A DNA stretch of 64,000 nucleotides from Lycorma delicatula (GCF_047948215.1 NC_134455.1:348128491-348192490); one strand, 5' to 3'; shown: positions 10,092-22,231, counted from the first letter of the stretch. Made by a program: numbers and translations. The notes: generated by a model from the letters alone, not told the origin.

Positions 10092-10886
10092 AATAATGCT
10101 ACACTTTCCGTTTTTAGTTTTTTAAAAATTTTGCGTTTCCAATTTCCTCAGCATCTGGGTTTTCAGTCTCATCGGCATCGCTACTGCTACACGCGCTACA
10201 AATTTCTGGTAGAAAATGTTTCCAATACTTATTTATTTTCATGGATGATAATTCACTCCGCTACCACGGCTACGCTGTAAATTACGTCTCTAATTGTAAT
10301 TTTTCTAATTAAATTAAATAAAGTTACATTACGGTTTTCTTTTTCTTCTAGAATTGAAAGTAAAACTTTCTTCGGTACCGCGTCTTTAATAATTCTATAA
10401 CTAGCTGAGAGCGGTATCATACAGTAGTGTACAATATCTATGTGTATAGTCAATGTATTTTACATTACATAAAAATCTTTCCTTTGCATATGGATCTAAT
10501 TATTCTTATCGTACAAAACTAATACAATACTGTAATGTATAGGGCCTAATTAAATATAATTATAAAAAATAAGTTGAAAAATTAGTTTATAAGAAATTAG
10601 AGGGTCGTTTAACCCGAAGAATTGGTTTGAGTAATTTTAGGGGGTTCGGCGGTTAACTCGGAGAGTCAGTAAACGGAGGACAGATAAAAGGGGGACTAAT
10701 ATATAACATATTATACACAGATCACAATCATGAATAGGTTAAATGGTTTGGTGTTACTCTACAACATTTATAAACAGGAAATGCTCCAATATTTTTTTGG
10801 ATCAGGTGAAACAGTGATAAAACTTTGATCGTAGTATTATCACATAATTACAATTACATTAAACAATTTCATATGGAAAGTACATG

Positions 10887-11547
10887 ACTTCCTTGTACGC
10901 CTATTAAATTTCATATACACATTTTTTAAATGAAAAGTACATAAAATTTTATTTTATTAATAACTTCTGATATTTGTTCATGTTTTCTTTTTTTATTGTT
11001 ATTACTGAATAAATAATAATTTAAAGGAAAACGTTTTTACAATCACCGGATAATAAATATTAATAAATCAATATATTTAAAATAAAAAAAAGAGATGAAG
11101 TCGGATTTGAACCGATGTGCTTTCCCCCTGTAAGACCAGATGTTTCATTAATTAAAATGTTATTTGGCTATAACTCTGGAACCGATGAAAATAAGTACCA
11201 CTTATGATATCGTTGAAAAGCTCGCACAATGAGAGCTTATTACCACATTTAATAAAAAGTCCAAAATCCAAATGTTTTGGATTTTGGCCTTTTTGAACGT
11301 CCAGTCGATTGCAATCAAAAGGAAAGGTGTACAACTAGATGTTACAACAATGCTAAATCCAAAATTTCAACATCCTACGGCTAATCGTTTTTGAGTTATG
11401 CGAGATACATACATACGTACGTACAGACGTCAAGCCGAAACTAGTCAAAATGGATTCAGGGATTGTGAAAAAGGATATTTCCGTTGAAATCTGAAAACCG
11501 AAATTTTTCCCATTCATAATACTTCCTGTACTTCGTACAAAGAAGTA
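10887..11547 (-). repeat. REP-A copy 2, full length
   Basis: The copy runs in reverse, from acttccttgtacgcc at 10887 to cttcgtacaaagaagt ending near 11546, about 660 bases. Both ends carry the short inverted repeat ACTTCCTTGTAC / GTACAARGAAGT. The second end is itself a hairpin. There is no ORF of note. Confidence 0.85.
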
Positions 11548-11754
11548 AAAATGCATGTTATTAAAAGGCCCATATTAATTATTTAAAATATAAAAATTAC
11601 AAAAGGTACAAAATACAAAAAAAATAATTATAAAATAAACCAGGGGTGATAATGTTAATGTAGATTATTTGAGCATATTCCAATGCATACATTAAACGAG
11701 ATGTACAAAGTCCCGGTTTTTTTAAAATAATTTTTAACTAAAACTATTTAGAAA

Positions 11755-11880
11755 GTGGCGTCCCGGCATTTCGTGAGGAGATCCTGGGTTTGAATCACGG
11801 TGAGGCATGGCATCTTTTCATATGTTACCAATTACCACCGGGCTAATGACTGTATCTGTTCCCCACTCTTTCAAAACAAA
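11755..11880 (+). mobile_element. SINE-2-like copy (variant tail)
   Basis: The B-box-like GGTTTGAATCACGG lies near 11788, followed by ggcatggcatcttttcatat and gggctaatgactgtatctg. The same body and tail occur at 23775-23930. Confidence 0.7.
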
Positions 11881-12089
11881 CAAAAAAATTATTTAAAAAT
11901 TCATGTACAGAGTAAAATTATTTTAATAAAACAAAATCTTGTCAATAAAAATGCAATTAAGCATACGTTATAAATTAATGGTTAATTAATCGGTGGAAAA
12001 AATAATTAAACAAATCTTTTATTCTCTTTGGTAATGCATATGTATATATATCACGTCGGTAATGATAACATATGCTACTTCACAGATAT

Positions 12090-12180
12090 AAAAAAGAACT
12101 GTCTGAGCGGCAGCGTTTGCCTTGATGGATCGAGAGACGTTATAGTAAACCCTTCGTCAGTGCAGCATTACAAAATGCAC
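12090..12180 (+). repeat. REP-G copy 1
   Basis: Contains gcgtttgccttgatggatcg and cagcattacaaaatgcacg. Matching copies lie at 17850-17945 and 18975-19062. Confidence 0.55.
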
Positions 12181-12589
12181 GACTAATTATAAAACAAATA
12201 AAAAAAGACGGAATTAAAATCCAAATTAACTATTAAAATCTAAAGACATCATCTAAAGACAATGTTAAAATAAATACATAAATATATAAAATCACTAAAA
12301 AATAATTCACAGTTCAGAAAGCATTAATGAAAGTTGCTTAAGCTTATATATAAATGTTAAATGAGACGGAGAAAACTCACAGCTTTTTTAAACGTTTTTA
12401 ATCACTACTATTTAAAAATTCATCGACCAGTATCTTTTAAAAGAAAATCTTTTAACGGTATTTTAAATAAATTGGTTTGAAGATTTAAAAAATAATAATT
12501 CATTATATATTTTTTAAAAAATCCGGTTCCGCTATGTAGTAAAGTATTATTATTTTTAAAGAATAACTGATCTTTTTTTTATACAACTG

Positions 12590-12735
12590 CCCAAAAAGAA
12601 GTGTAAATTATTTAGGGTATCTACATGTATGTTCCGCTGTAGCAACTCAACGGCCGAACCGATTTAGATTTATGACCCCGCGATGGAATGAATCTTACGT
12701 TTTAGGGAGCGTCACAGGCTATGTATACATTTAAG
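12590..12735 (+). repeat. REP-F copy 1
   Basis: Dispersed repeat with gtagcaactcaacggccgaa, tgaccccgcgatgg and gcgtcacaggctatgtata. Also found at 13080-13225 and, reversed, at 21135-21290. Confidence 0.75.
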
Positions 12736-13079
12736 TAGTAGTTAATTTAATGGTTGAAACAAACTTTACTGAATTCAATTAATGAACTGTGAATTTTTAT
12801 CATTGTATGATCTGGATTCATATGAATCGAATGAATAATGTTAAAAAATAACAGAATTAAATTTACGTTAAATATAAGATTATATAAATTTAAAAAAAAT
12901 TCTGTTTAATAATAATGGGCTTTTCGTGAAGACTGCGTGTGAGGCTAGAGTGGTGAAGTGACACAGGTACCACGTGCCGTCTTTTACTTATGAAAAGGTG
13001 TAATTTATTAATGTGATCTGTATATTTTCATTTACGTTAATGACGTTAATTAAATCTGCATGTGTTCTTGAAATACGTT

Positions 13080-13225
13080 TTTCCCAAAAAGGAAAGTAAT
13101 GTATTTACGGTTATGCATGCATGTTTGTTCCACCGTAGCGGCTCAACGGCTGAACCGATTAACATATGTGACCCCGCATTGAACCCTTACGTTACCACGA
13201 GTGTCATAGCTTATATAAATATGAA
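13080..13225 (+). repeat. REP-F copy 2
   Basis: Carries gtagcggctcaacggctgaa, gtgaccccgcattgaac and gtcatagcttatataaatat, matching the other REP-F copies. Confidence 0.75.
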
Positions 13226-13511
13226 TATAAATGTCTAAATAAATTTAAAAACTTGAAGAAAAAAAATTATACTGTATACAGAATTGTCACCTGCAGACTT
13301 TTTAATTATCCTTTATTAAAGAGCAATGTTGTTTTTTTGGCAGTCGTGTATTTTTTTTATATTTATGTCTTGTTAGCAAAGATTAGCCATTCATAAATAT
13401 ATCCACAAGAGTAAGTTAAGATTTTAATTTTATTCAATATCGGTTTTTATACGATACAGACACTGATTTAATTAACTAAAATTAATATTTAATATAACCG
13501 TTTCCCTTTTT

Positions 13512-14124
13512 ACTTCCTTGTACGAAGTAAAGGAAGTATTGTGATCACGAAAATTTCGATTTTTAGATTTTAAATATTCACGTTGGCTAGTTTCGGCGTG
13601 ACGTCTGTACGAATGTATATCGCATAACTAAAAACGATTATAGGATGTTAAAATTTTGGATTTAGGACTGTTGTAACATGTGGTTTTGCACCTACCTTTT
13701 TGATTGCAATCGATTGAACCAAAAATGTCCAAAATCAAAAAGATTTGGATTTTTGACTTTTTCTTAACTGCAGTAATAAGCCCTCATTGATAGCTTTTCA
13801 ACGATATCATAAGCAGTACTTATTTTTATTGGTTCCAGAGTTATAGTCAAATAAAATTTTAATTAATGAAACATTTGGATTTTAGGGGAAGGCACATCGG
13901 TTTGAAACATATTTCATCTCCTTTTTTTTAATTTAAATATTTTTATTTATTAATTAACGATAATTTGATAATTAACGTCTGTCTCATTGTAAAAAAATGT
14001 ACGATGAATAGTAACAAAAAAAAATAATGTGAAAAAGTCAGAAGTTTTTAATGAAATACAATTTTACGTACCTTGAATTTTTTTAAAAATGTGTAAATTT
14101 AATTCAATGAGTGTACAAGGAAGT
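13512..14124 (+). repeat. REP-A copy 3, full length
   Basis: Starts with the terminal hairpin acttccttgtacgaagtaaa (13512 on) and ends gtacaaggaagt at 14113-14124. The body includes ggcgtgacgtctgtacg, tttcaacgatatcataagc and ggggaaggcacatcgg. It has no coding capacity. Confidence 0.9.
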
Positions 14125-14149
14125 CATATGTTGTCCACATCAGATTTTT

Positions 14150-14262
14150 TCTGTTTAGCCTCCGGAACCACCATAAGGTATTATTTCAGAGGATGATATG
14201 TATGAATGTAATTGAAGGGTACTCTTGTACAGTATCAGGTTGACCATTGAACCTTAGGACTC
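14150..14262 (-). mobile_element. SINE-1, 3' half
   Basis: The minus-strand tail is recognisable on plus as ctgtttagcctccggaacca, atttcagaggatgatatgta and tgtacagtatcaggttgacc. The head is absent. Confidence 0.8.
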
Positions 14263-14748
14263 GACTACAAAATTTAATATAACCAAAAATATTTTTAACT
14301 TTTACATTAACATTACATTTCACTTTTTTTTATATTTTTAACTTTTAATTTTTTATTATTTTTTTTTTTTTTTTACTGAACGTATTAATTATTTATAAAT
14401 GAATCATATAGATTATTTATTCAAGCAATTTCATTTTTAAGCAATTTTCATTATAATCAGGTCGGTGATCTGATTATAATTTATCAACCGAGTATGGAGT
14501 TGAAAAAATACGTTTTCATTAATTGTTAGTAACTTCATTACACTTTATAAAAGGACCAAACTGTAGAATTAAAATCATGACAAAGTATTAAAAAACGAAA
14601 CTCTGAATGGTTTAATTAATTTTTGGAAAATAAATTTTACTTTTCTATATACATAGTTATAGCGTACACTGTATAACGAAAAGTATACTAATCGGATCAA
14701 ATTTTGTATGTCGTAGTCTTTACAGAGCTACACGTTTCATGTCACACT

Positions 14749-14789
<41 letters not shown>

Positions 14790-15436
14790 AATTTTACAGG
14801 AATGTATGTATGTTTTTTTTTGTTTGTTTTCAATAGCTCCAGACTGGATGAACCGATTTGAATGAAATTTGGCACGATTTTTTAAATAAAATAAATAATA
14901 ATAATAAGCCCTTAAATATGACATTGATGTCATTTAATATTGATCACAATCGGTCAAGGGGGCAGTAGATACATATCTACAATTTTGTCAACTTTGATAG
15001 CTGAAATATTTTCTGATGGCGTTTGGTCTAATTCAAATAAAAATAAAGGGGAGCGCCATGATTTGCGAAGAACAAAAAGATTCACGATTTCCTAGAAAAA
15101 TATTCGTGAAGTCCTCGACTAAGTTCAAAGAATGTACTAAGCTTAACGCGCACCAAAACCATCTGACTGCTAACCTTTTCCATAATAGTGAAAATGTGAG
15201 ACTGGAGGGGCTGCATGTATCGAATCTAGAGACTATTGTGCGTTGAATATCATCCTTTCTTACTGAAATTTGCTGAAACTATTTATGAATTATTTTAATT
15301 TGGCAATATGAATTCTTTTGTTTTGTTGTTAATGAATTGTTAAGTTTCATGGTTTCAGCATTTTTTCTTATATTTGATCAGTTTTAATTTATTATATGTC
15401 TTCCTTTTTTCTCATGCATGACTTTTGACAATTTTT
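14263..15436. other. AT-rich stretch with poly(A) run
   Basis: A 36-base A run at 14753-14788 may mark an old retrotransposed tail. The following text (gatgaaccgatttgaatgaa, aatcggtcaagggggc) resembles sequence at 16440-16560, so a weak dispersed repeat is present. The 77-codon frame at 15016-15246 is not recognised. Confidence 0.5.
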
Positions 15437-15800
15437 ACTTCCCGTCGAGATAGCTCTAGAAGAGAAAGTATTGCAATGGGTCTAATTTGGGAATATGCAG
15501 CTTTCACCGGATTTTTACATTTTGACACCACAGGAACCCAAAAAACCGGATGGAAATTTTCCGGATGTTAATGTACGTGTGCCTGTGTTCGGTGTTGGCC
15601 TCTAAATCACCTTATATCTTTAGAACTACTGGACCGATTTTGACGAAAATTAGTAAGATTACTTCTATATCTGGGGCATTGACGCCATTAAATTTGCAAA
15701 TTAAAAGGTAAAGGCGGTGAGGCAGTAGAGCAAGGTCACCGTCTGTATCTGGAGATTTCGCCTGATTAAGGTCATATATTTTAGGCACATATGTTAACAA
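15437..15800 (-). repeat. REP-B copy 2, reversed
   Basis: Begins tttttacttcccgtcgagat and carries, in reverse, the REP-B body (ggcctctaaatcaccttata, tttcgcctgattaaggtcat). Confidence 0.85.
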
Positions 15801-17300
15801 TTAAAAAATAACAATATTTGCAAAAAAAAAAAGGCTTTTGAAAAATCACCCCCGCCCACAAACAAAATGCTGCTGTTTTTATACTCAATTACTTCTTCTA
15901 TTTTGTTAACCATTTTTAATTTTACTGTTCTCAATACCCATGTTATGTTACCATTTAACTTTTTTTTTTGTTCTTAACAATAACCTTTGAAATTGTTTGT
16001 ATTTTGTTACGCTTAGTTACTTTTTTTATTCGTTTTAGTTTTATTATATTGTACTTTGTTAAAATTTTGTATTGTCTTGGGAGGTTTCGCTGGATGCCTC
16101 CCTTTAACGTCATTATTACACCTTACAATTTACTTATAGTTTCATTGTTCAGAAAACTGATTGTAAATTGAGCATACATACACATAAAAAAAGAAAAAAT
16201 TGTAGCTGACACACTTTCTGATAGTGTTTAGTCTTTTCAAACCCTTCATAAAAGGGGGTGGGGAAAAAACCATTTTTTTCTTATTTTTTGGAATCAAAAG
16301 TCTCACATTATCTTACTAATTAGATGATTCCTTAACATTAATATGACACTTTGGTTATGTATTTGGGTGATTTCATTCAGAGTTGGAAAATAGTAACCCT
16401 ATTCTGTTCATGATTTTTTTTTTTCATCGGTTATAATTTTTTTTTTTATATCTTCTAATCCGATGAATCGATTTTTGGTGATATTTTCTACGATGATTTC
16501 TGAATAAAGGTCGTTGATTTCATATAATTATGATTACAATCGGTGAAAGAGAGGGGGGCGGGTTTATATTCACCACACATTCACGTATCACAAAATTTTA
16601 CTCAAATTAAAAAATTATATATATTTTTTTACCTAATTTATTCTTCTAGGAAGCTTCTTATAAATTTTTTGTTTGAGTTGGGTACCATTGGACCCTAAAA
16701 GGATTACAGCGAACGATGGGATCTCATTAAAAAGAATACGTAATAGAATTAATCGAAGTATGTCGAAGCGAATCCAGTAATTAAAAGTAAAGACTTATCC
16801 AATAATTTTCCTCCTAAGTAGTAGTCTTTAGAACGAAGCTCTCAGTACTAAGAGCTGCATAACATTTAAGACTAAGCTATAAACCTTAGAATATTAGACT
16901 ATACAGTCAATAACTTAAGAGTTCATAAAGCGTAAACATATACTTGCTGAAAAGTTTTACACGGGGAGTCAGCAAGTTTAGTATTATTAATAGTACAGGG
17001 AATATAGTGAACTGTGACGTCATATGTAGCAAAAAGCCGGTCAAACTGATCATTCTCAAGCTAAATGACAACTGAACTTTTTAAAAATGTATACCTTTAG
17101 ATATTAATCTTACGTAAAAGATTAATACCTAAAATCGAATGAAACTTTTCTTCAGAAAAAAGGAATAAATTTAAAAATTAAAAAACCCAAGAAGTCGTTT
17201 TGAAGAAACATATCTATTGCAGCGACCCTGGCGGCAACGTCAGTAATTTGTAAGACTTTTACATAATTACATTATCCTAGTCTTGATACATTTCACGGAT
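15801..17300. other. AT-rich stretch, no gene recognised
   Basis: Apart from the weak repeat at 16420-16570, I see no coding similarity. Two long runs of T lie near 15960 and 16440. Confidence 0.5.
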
Positions 17301-17505
17301 CTATGAACTGCGACAAAAGTCTCGTCTATCTGTCGCTAACTTTGCCACCACTATCCAGTCATCTCCAAAATCTTTCCTGATACTATCACACCATCTCGGT
17401 CTAGGTCTTTCTCTTCTAAGTTTCCACTCTTCTCTATACCTCATTATCACCGCAATTATCCTATCCTCCTCCGCTCTGACCACATGACGCGCGCCCATCT
17501 TACCT
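17301..17505 (-). pseudogene. non-LTR retrotransposon ORF2 C-terminal fragment
   Basis: The minus-strand frame reads MGARHVVRAEEDRIIAVIMR, then RPRPRWCDSIRKDFGDDW and ATDRRDFCR. This is the pattern that closes the reverse-transcriptase protein of several insect non-LTR elements (GHVARAEE, RGRPRxRWxDxVRKDL, DRxxWR). No RT motifs are nearby, so it is a 5'-truncated copy or a deletion remnant. The clade is not assigned. Confidence 0.65.
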
Positions 17506-17849
17506 TATTCATCCGAACAATCTTCATAATTCACTCATCATAGAACATCTCATAAAACTCTTTAATCCTTCACACCCTCCATAAATAATAAATAAATAAA
17601 TAATTTAATTTTATAAATTTACTACAGAAATAACAAAATTTGAATAAAAAAATACGCACACAATCACAATCAAAGATAGCTAATTATTTTTATTTAATAT
17701 TTACTGTTAACATTTACATAGTTAGTAACCTCTATAAATCAAATAAATCATTTATTCTGATCGATACGTAATACTACATTACATAGATCACGTCTGAAAT
17801 AGGTATATATATTTATATATATATATACTACTCATAAAAAAAAAAAACA

Positions 17850-17945
17850 ACTAATTTCTCTGATCCATCCAGGCCAATCCAGCATTTGCCTGGGTGGATC
17901 AAGGGAAACCATAGAAAAATCTTGATAAGAGTAGCCACATTAAAT
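17850..17945 (+). repeat. REP-G copy 2
   Basis: Contains cagcatttgcctgggtggat, caagggaaaccatag and cttgataagagtagccacat. Confidence 0.6.
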
Positions 17946-18039
17946 ACATAATATCTATTTTCTTATTTTATTATAAATATTCCGTAAATCTTTAAATATT
18001 CCATAAAGCTTTCTTCTGGATTTAGGGCCAGTATGCAGT

Positions 18040-18232
18040 CGCATCCTTTGTTCGTGACGTGTGAGTGAGAGGTATTCTTGTACAACTTAGACCGACCATA
18101 CCTGATACGTAAGGATAACTGAAACCCAATCACCAAAAAACACCGTTGTCCACGATCTGGTATTCAAATCCGAAAAAAGCAAGTACCTTTGTTATGATTC
18201 AAACCTGAGAACTCTCGAATTCGAAATCAGTG
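18040..18232 (-). mobile_element. SINE-1, diverged copy
   Basis: Reversed SINE body: ggataactgaaacccaatca, gttgtccacgatctggtatt, tcaaacctgagaactctcga. The 3' tail differs from the usual one and the outer head is worn. Confidence 0.7.
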
Positions 18233-18278
18233 ACTTACGATGACAAATTTCATCTGTAGACCTACCAATTTTTCCGGC

Positions 18279-18280
<2 letters not shown>

Positions 18281-18354
<74 letters not shown>
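18281..18354. repeat. GT microsatellite with GC end
   Basis: About 32 GT units end in a short run of GC units. Alternating purine-pyrimidine sequence of this kind can adopt Z-DNA. Confidence 0.95.
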
Positions 18355-18355
<1 letters not shown>

Positions 18356-18974
18356 GGCAAATGCAATTATGGTTACCAACAATAACTTCCTTAAATTACT
18401 AGTAAACAAATAAAATTATGCAAACAAATTTATACATAATTTAATTTTTAGAAAATCTATGTAAGTAACGTTCACTAAATATGAAAATTTAAGAAAATTT
18501 TCCTTTTATTAATAAAATCCACTATCCTCGGATCAGAAATAAAGTGAAATTTTTTGCAAAATGTAACATTTCTTAACTCATATTTATAGGAAATCTTTTC
18601 TTTATTTTCAATTTTACAATATATCTTGAAATTCTGCCCGTTTCTTCGCGAGATGGAGACAAGATCCTATATAATGTATTGTAATCTATCGATCTGTATA
18701 ACAAATTTATTTAGGACATATATATAAAAAAAAATTACAAAATAAGTCAAAATTCAGAATAATGAAAATTATTTGAGCATAATTATGTATATGTTGAACA
18801 GGACGTAAAGAATTTGTATCATTACTAGTTTCTATTTACGACACAAATTTATTGATATGAAATGATAAATTACTAAGATGGCATAATACTCGTAAATAAA
18901 TGCATCATTCATCCTGATCGGTTCATACGAATAATAATAGATCATATCAGAAACTTATGTAGATATGCTCCTTT

Positions 18975-19062
18975 ACGAAAAAAAAGATTGTCTAAGCATT
19001 TGCCTGCATGGATAAAGGGAAACCACGGTGAAACCTTGATCAGAGCACCATCACAAAATACA
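18975..19062 (+). repeat. REP-G copy 3
   Basis: Contains gtctaagcatttgcctgcat, aagggaaaccacggtgaaac and cttgatcagagcaccatcac. It ends just before mariner B. Confidence 0.65.
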
Positions 19063-19075
19063 GAATTAATTAATA

Positions 19076-20406
19076 CGAAGGTCATTTACTCATTAACGAC
19101 AGAAATTGCTCTAGAATTAAAATAGTTTATTTAATGACACATTTTTATCACTTCTCTAAATCTCCAGTAACACTTTAACATCTTTGAATCAAGTTATTTA
19201 TGCCTAATGCAAAAAATCTTTATCTTGATGTTAAAAAATATTCAGCACAATTTCTTTATAAGTTACTATCATCATTGCCATTAATTTCTTAGCATGTAGC
19301 CCCTTTCTGAGTGGACTAAACAAGTGAAAATTCATTGGGGCTGAGTCATGACCGTGTGGGAGGGACTTGAAGCAATTCTTTCCGATGCAATTTATCGATA
19401 ATTTCTCGAGTTACTTGAGCTGTGTGAGGCCGGGCGTTATCATGAAGCAGAATGATGCTGTTATCCAGGATATTTTTTTTAACACTGGATTCACTTTGTC
19501 GAAAAGTAAATCAAGATAGTATATGCTGTTTATTGCTCGTTTATTTTCTAAAAAATCGACAAAGCAGGGCCTTTTGCAACCCAAAAGATTATCAACATGA
19601 TTTTCCCTGTTGATAGTAGGGTTCAGAATTTTTTCTTGACAAATGAACTCGTACTCTTCCACTCCATGCTCTGTCTTTTTGATTCCATTTGATAACAGTG
19701 AATACAAGAATAATCAATCACATGTTAAAATACTCTGCATAAAAACATCATCTTCCTGCTGCTGATAATGTTGTTTCAGCTCTTTGTACATTTGTAGCCT
19801 TGTTTTCTTCATATGGTGATCTCTCGACTGTATTGGAACCAATTTGGGCTTGTTTTATAGAACTTCTGCTTTCCGGTGATAATATGATCAACTGTGCCGA
19901 CATTTCCTCCTAATTTTTCAGCTGTAATCTCAACTTTAATCCGTTGGTCTTTTTGAACGACAGTCTGTGCGAGTTTCAAACTGCTGGAGTTGAAACTTCA
20001 ATCGGACGTCCAGAACGGTGTTCGTCAGTCACTGAAGTTCAATCATCTTTATATTATTAAGGCTTGTAAAACTTTCTGCGGTTCATATAACTTTGTCGTA
20101 TTATTTGGTGATACGAGAGACATTCACAGACATTCGATCTTACGCTTTAGAGTGACCGAATGGGGTGGGAGCGGTAGTAATGCCAGTAAACCAATTTCCT
20201 GCACCCTGCTCAACTAATTTGCAAACTTCAAGAGGACTAGTCATCGTAAAATGAGATTTTGAGGTTATAATAAAAACAATTTTACTGAAACAGCTGATCA
20301 AAATTCATTGCAGGGTTACCAACTTACTGTTCCGAAAGTATCATAATTCTCTTACCAATTGTTTTGTTTCCACTGCGGCTTCAATTTTTTTTTTAAATGA
20401 CCTTCG
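19076..20406 (-). mobile_element. mariner B, full length
   Basis: A 1331-base element. Its ends CGAAGGTCATTTA (19076 on) and the inverse ending at 20406 are each flanked by TA (19074-19075, 20407-20408). The length and TA duplication fit mariner. A sister copy interrupted by other elements lies at 55384-57998. Confidence 0.85.
19280..20244 (-). pseudogene. mariner B transposase, decayed
   Basis: The start is at 20244 (MTSPLEVCKLVEQ), matching MASPLEICELVDQ of the 55 kb sister. Further parts are RSGRPIEVSTPA near 20010, HGVEEYEFICQEKI near 19640, and ILLHDNARPHTAQ near 19440, where the second catalytic Asp is kept. PHGHDSAPMNFHLF follows near 19330, where the third catalytic Asp position reads Asn. 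Many frameshifts and stops separate these pieces. The product would be a mariner transposase, but the gene is dead. Confidence 0.8.
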
Positions 20407-21134
20407 TACAAAAAATAACTGTATTTAAAGTTCATATTAATTACTTAGAATATAAACCCATGAATTAATATTAAAAAAAATTACAAAATAATTCACAATT
20501 CAGAAGATTATAAAAATTATTTGAACACATATTTATATACATGTTAAACAGGATGCAAAGAATGGACTGTTTAAAAAAAAACAATTTTATTGTTTAAAAA
20601 TTCACTAAAAACATATTCTTCTGCAAAAGTTAATTGTTTAAATTTATTTAAAACAAGTTTAAAATCTGTTAAAAGATAAAATATGACTGCCAAAAAAAAA
20701 GAATATCTTCTGGCCACGGTTTTTGAATCCGCATATGATTTTCAAATGAACTCTTTCTGAGCGCATTAGGCGCGCGGTGACAAAGATTTTTCTTTAATAT
20801 AGGATAATTAAAGAGCGTGAGGGTGACAATTTTTTATAGTGTAAGTTTTTTTCAAATTTAATACATTTTTAATTTTCTATAATTTTTATACAAATCTTCG
20901 GGTATTTTTGTGTTACGATAAATTAATAATATGAAACAGTAATACTGCCGCAGAAATAAATTAGTGTAATTTACTACCGTAATTCATTCATTCAATATGG
21001 TAGGATATCTTAAAAAACATTATTATTTCGATACAAATAAATGGATACTGAAAATACTATAGATTATCAATTTAGAGAATCGTATGTATGATATTTTGTG
21101 GCCTTTTAGTTACAAGTAAACATAATTATATACA
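20407..21134. other. AT-rich dispersed sequence
   Basis: No gene is seen. Segment 20430-20570 resembles AT-rich stretches at 18720-18830 and 31270-31440 (ccatattaattatttaaa..., aattatttgagcacatat-type text), so it is probably a low-grade repeat. Confidence 0.45.
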
Positions 21135-21290
21135 TATTTATATAACCTATGATGCTTCCGGTAACATAAGGACTACAACCCGAGGTCATACATCTAAATA
21201 GGTTCAACCGCTGGGCTGCTACGGTGGAACAAATATACACACATACATATACCCTAAATTCGTTACACTCCTTTTTGGGTAGTCGTGAAA
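21135..21290 (-). repeat. REP-F copy 3, reversed
   Basis: Contains ggttcaaccgctgggctgct and ttacactcctttttgggtag, the reverse of the REP-F text at 12.6 and 13.1 kb. Confidence 0.75.
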
Positions 21291-21500
21291 TAAATTAGTG
21301 GGAAGATTTTTTTAAATGGTTGGGTAGTTTATAAAAAAAATTACAATTAAAGCAAAATAAGGCCTTTTCTTACATCCGAAGCGTTGTGTTAAGTGAAAAC
21401 AATTTTTTGTCTGGTTTGACAAAGAGGTGGTTTTTTTTAATGAATAAATGAGAAGTAATATTTTTTTAAATCTGTTTTTAAAAATATATATAAATAAAGA

Positions 21501-21502
<2 letters not shown>

Positions 21503-21541
<39 letters not shown>
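21503..21541. repeat. TA microsatellite
   Basis: About 19 TA units. Confidence 0.95.
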
Positions 21542-21543
<2 letters not shown>

Positions 21544-22170
21544 GATATTAATAAAATAAAATAAATATTATTGCTATACATAAATCTTACAACTGATACG
21601 ATTTTAAAACCTGAAATGTATTTAACCAATATAGTCAACGCCCTCGGTCGATACGCGGATTTTGTTGATGTTTCCATTCAGACAGTCTAGAGGCGCCGTT
21701 AAATTGTGATGAGCTCTGAAATCTATAAATAAGTAAACGGAATTATCTCAAAATTCTTTCTTTTTTGCTAGTAGATCTAAATAAGTTTTGATACATTAAG
21801 AAATATATTTATATATTACCACCTTTGTACAGATTTAAGATATTATTAAATTTATATTAAAAAATTAATTAATACTGGTTTCATATAATAATAAATAATT
21901 TATAATTATAGGTCTAAACTATAATTATATAAATTATAATCATTTTAAATCATTAATTTTATTTACGAAATATATATTGTAATAATAATAAAAGTAATAA
22001 TATTATTTTTAATTCGGTGAAGTACTTGCAAGAATAAAGTATGCATATATACTTTATTGATTACTGTATTAAAGTCACCTCGGTACACACGACTTTTTTC
22101 GATATATTAAAAGAGATTTATAAAAAACAAACATTATTAATTTTTACATAAAACCGTCCACTGAAATTTT
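21542..22170. other. AT-rich stretch
   Basis: Short GC-richer text at 21625-21720 (cgccctcggtcgatacgcgg, tctagaggcgccgttaaatt) is not recognised. There is no ORF. Confidence 0.45.
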
Positions 22171-22192
22171 TTCTCTCTCTCTCTCTCTCTCC

Positions 22193-22228
<36 letters not shown>
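22171..22228. repeat. CT then TA microsatellite
   Basis: About 10 CT units are followed by about 17 TA units, directly before REP-D. Confidence 0.95.

Positions 22229-22231
<3 letters not shown>

Larger units (their letters stand above)
8937..10453 (-). pseudogene. pogo/jerky-like transposase C-terminus, split by a SINE
   Basis: Read on the minus strand from 10453 this gives KKVLLSILEEKENRNVTLF, then IRDVIYSVAVVAES and KINKYWKHFLPEIC. This is the layout of the C-terminal half of pogo-type transposases of the jerky group, which act in the nucleus. After the SINE (9190-10080) the frame resumes from about 9178 as NDVNEWICFYE, then NDDDIIEVTRKNQAKVEYEE and FYDKAMCYVEQ, again as in jerky-like proteins, to a stop near 8937. 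Stops and frameshifts separate the parts. The N-terminal DNA-binding region and most of the catalytic core were not found upstream. The assignment rests on remembered family pattern only. A domesticated jerky-like gene is less likely given the stops. Confidence 0.6.

Noticed and set aside
15016..15246. 77-codon frame with a loose resemblance to the zinc-finger leader of hAT-type proteins (KFKECTKLNAHQNHL)
   Set aside because: The expected Trp and Cys residues are missing and no neighbouring transposase exists.
18227..18409. 60-codon frame with a long His-Thr run
   Set aside because: It is a translation of the GT microsatellite.
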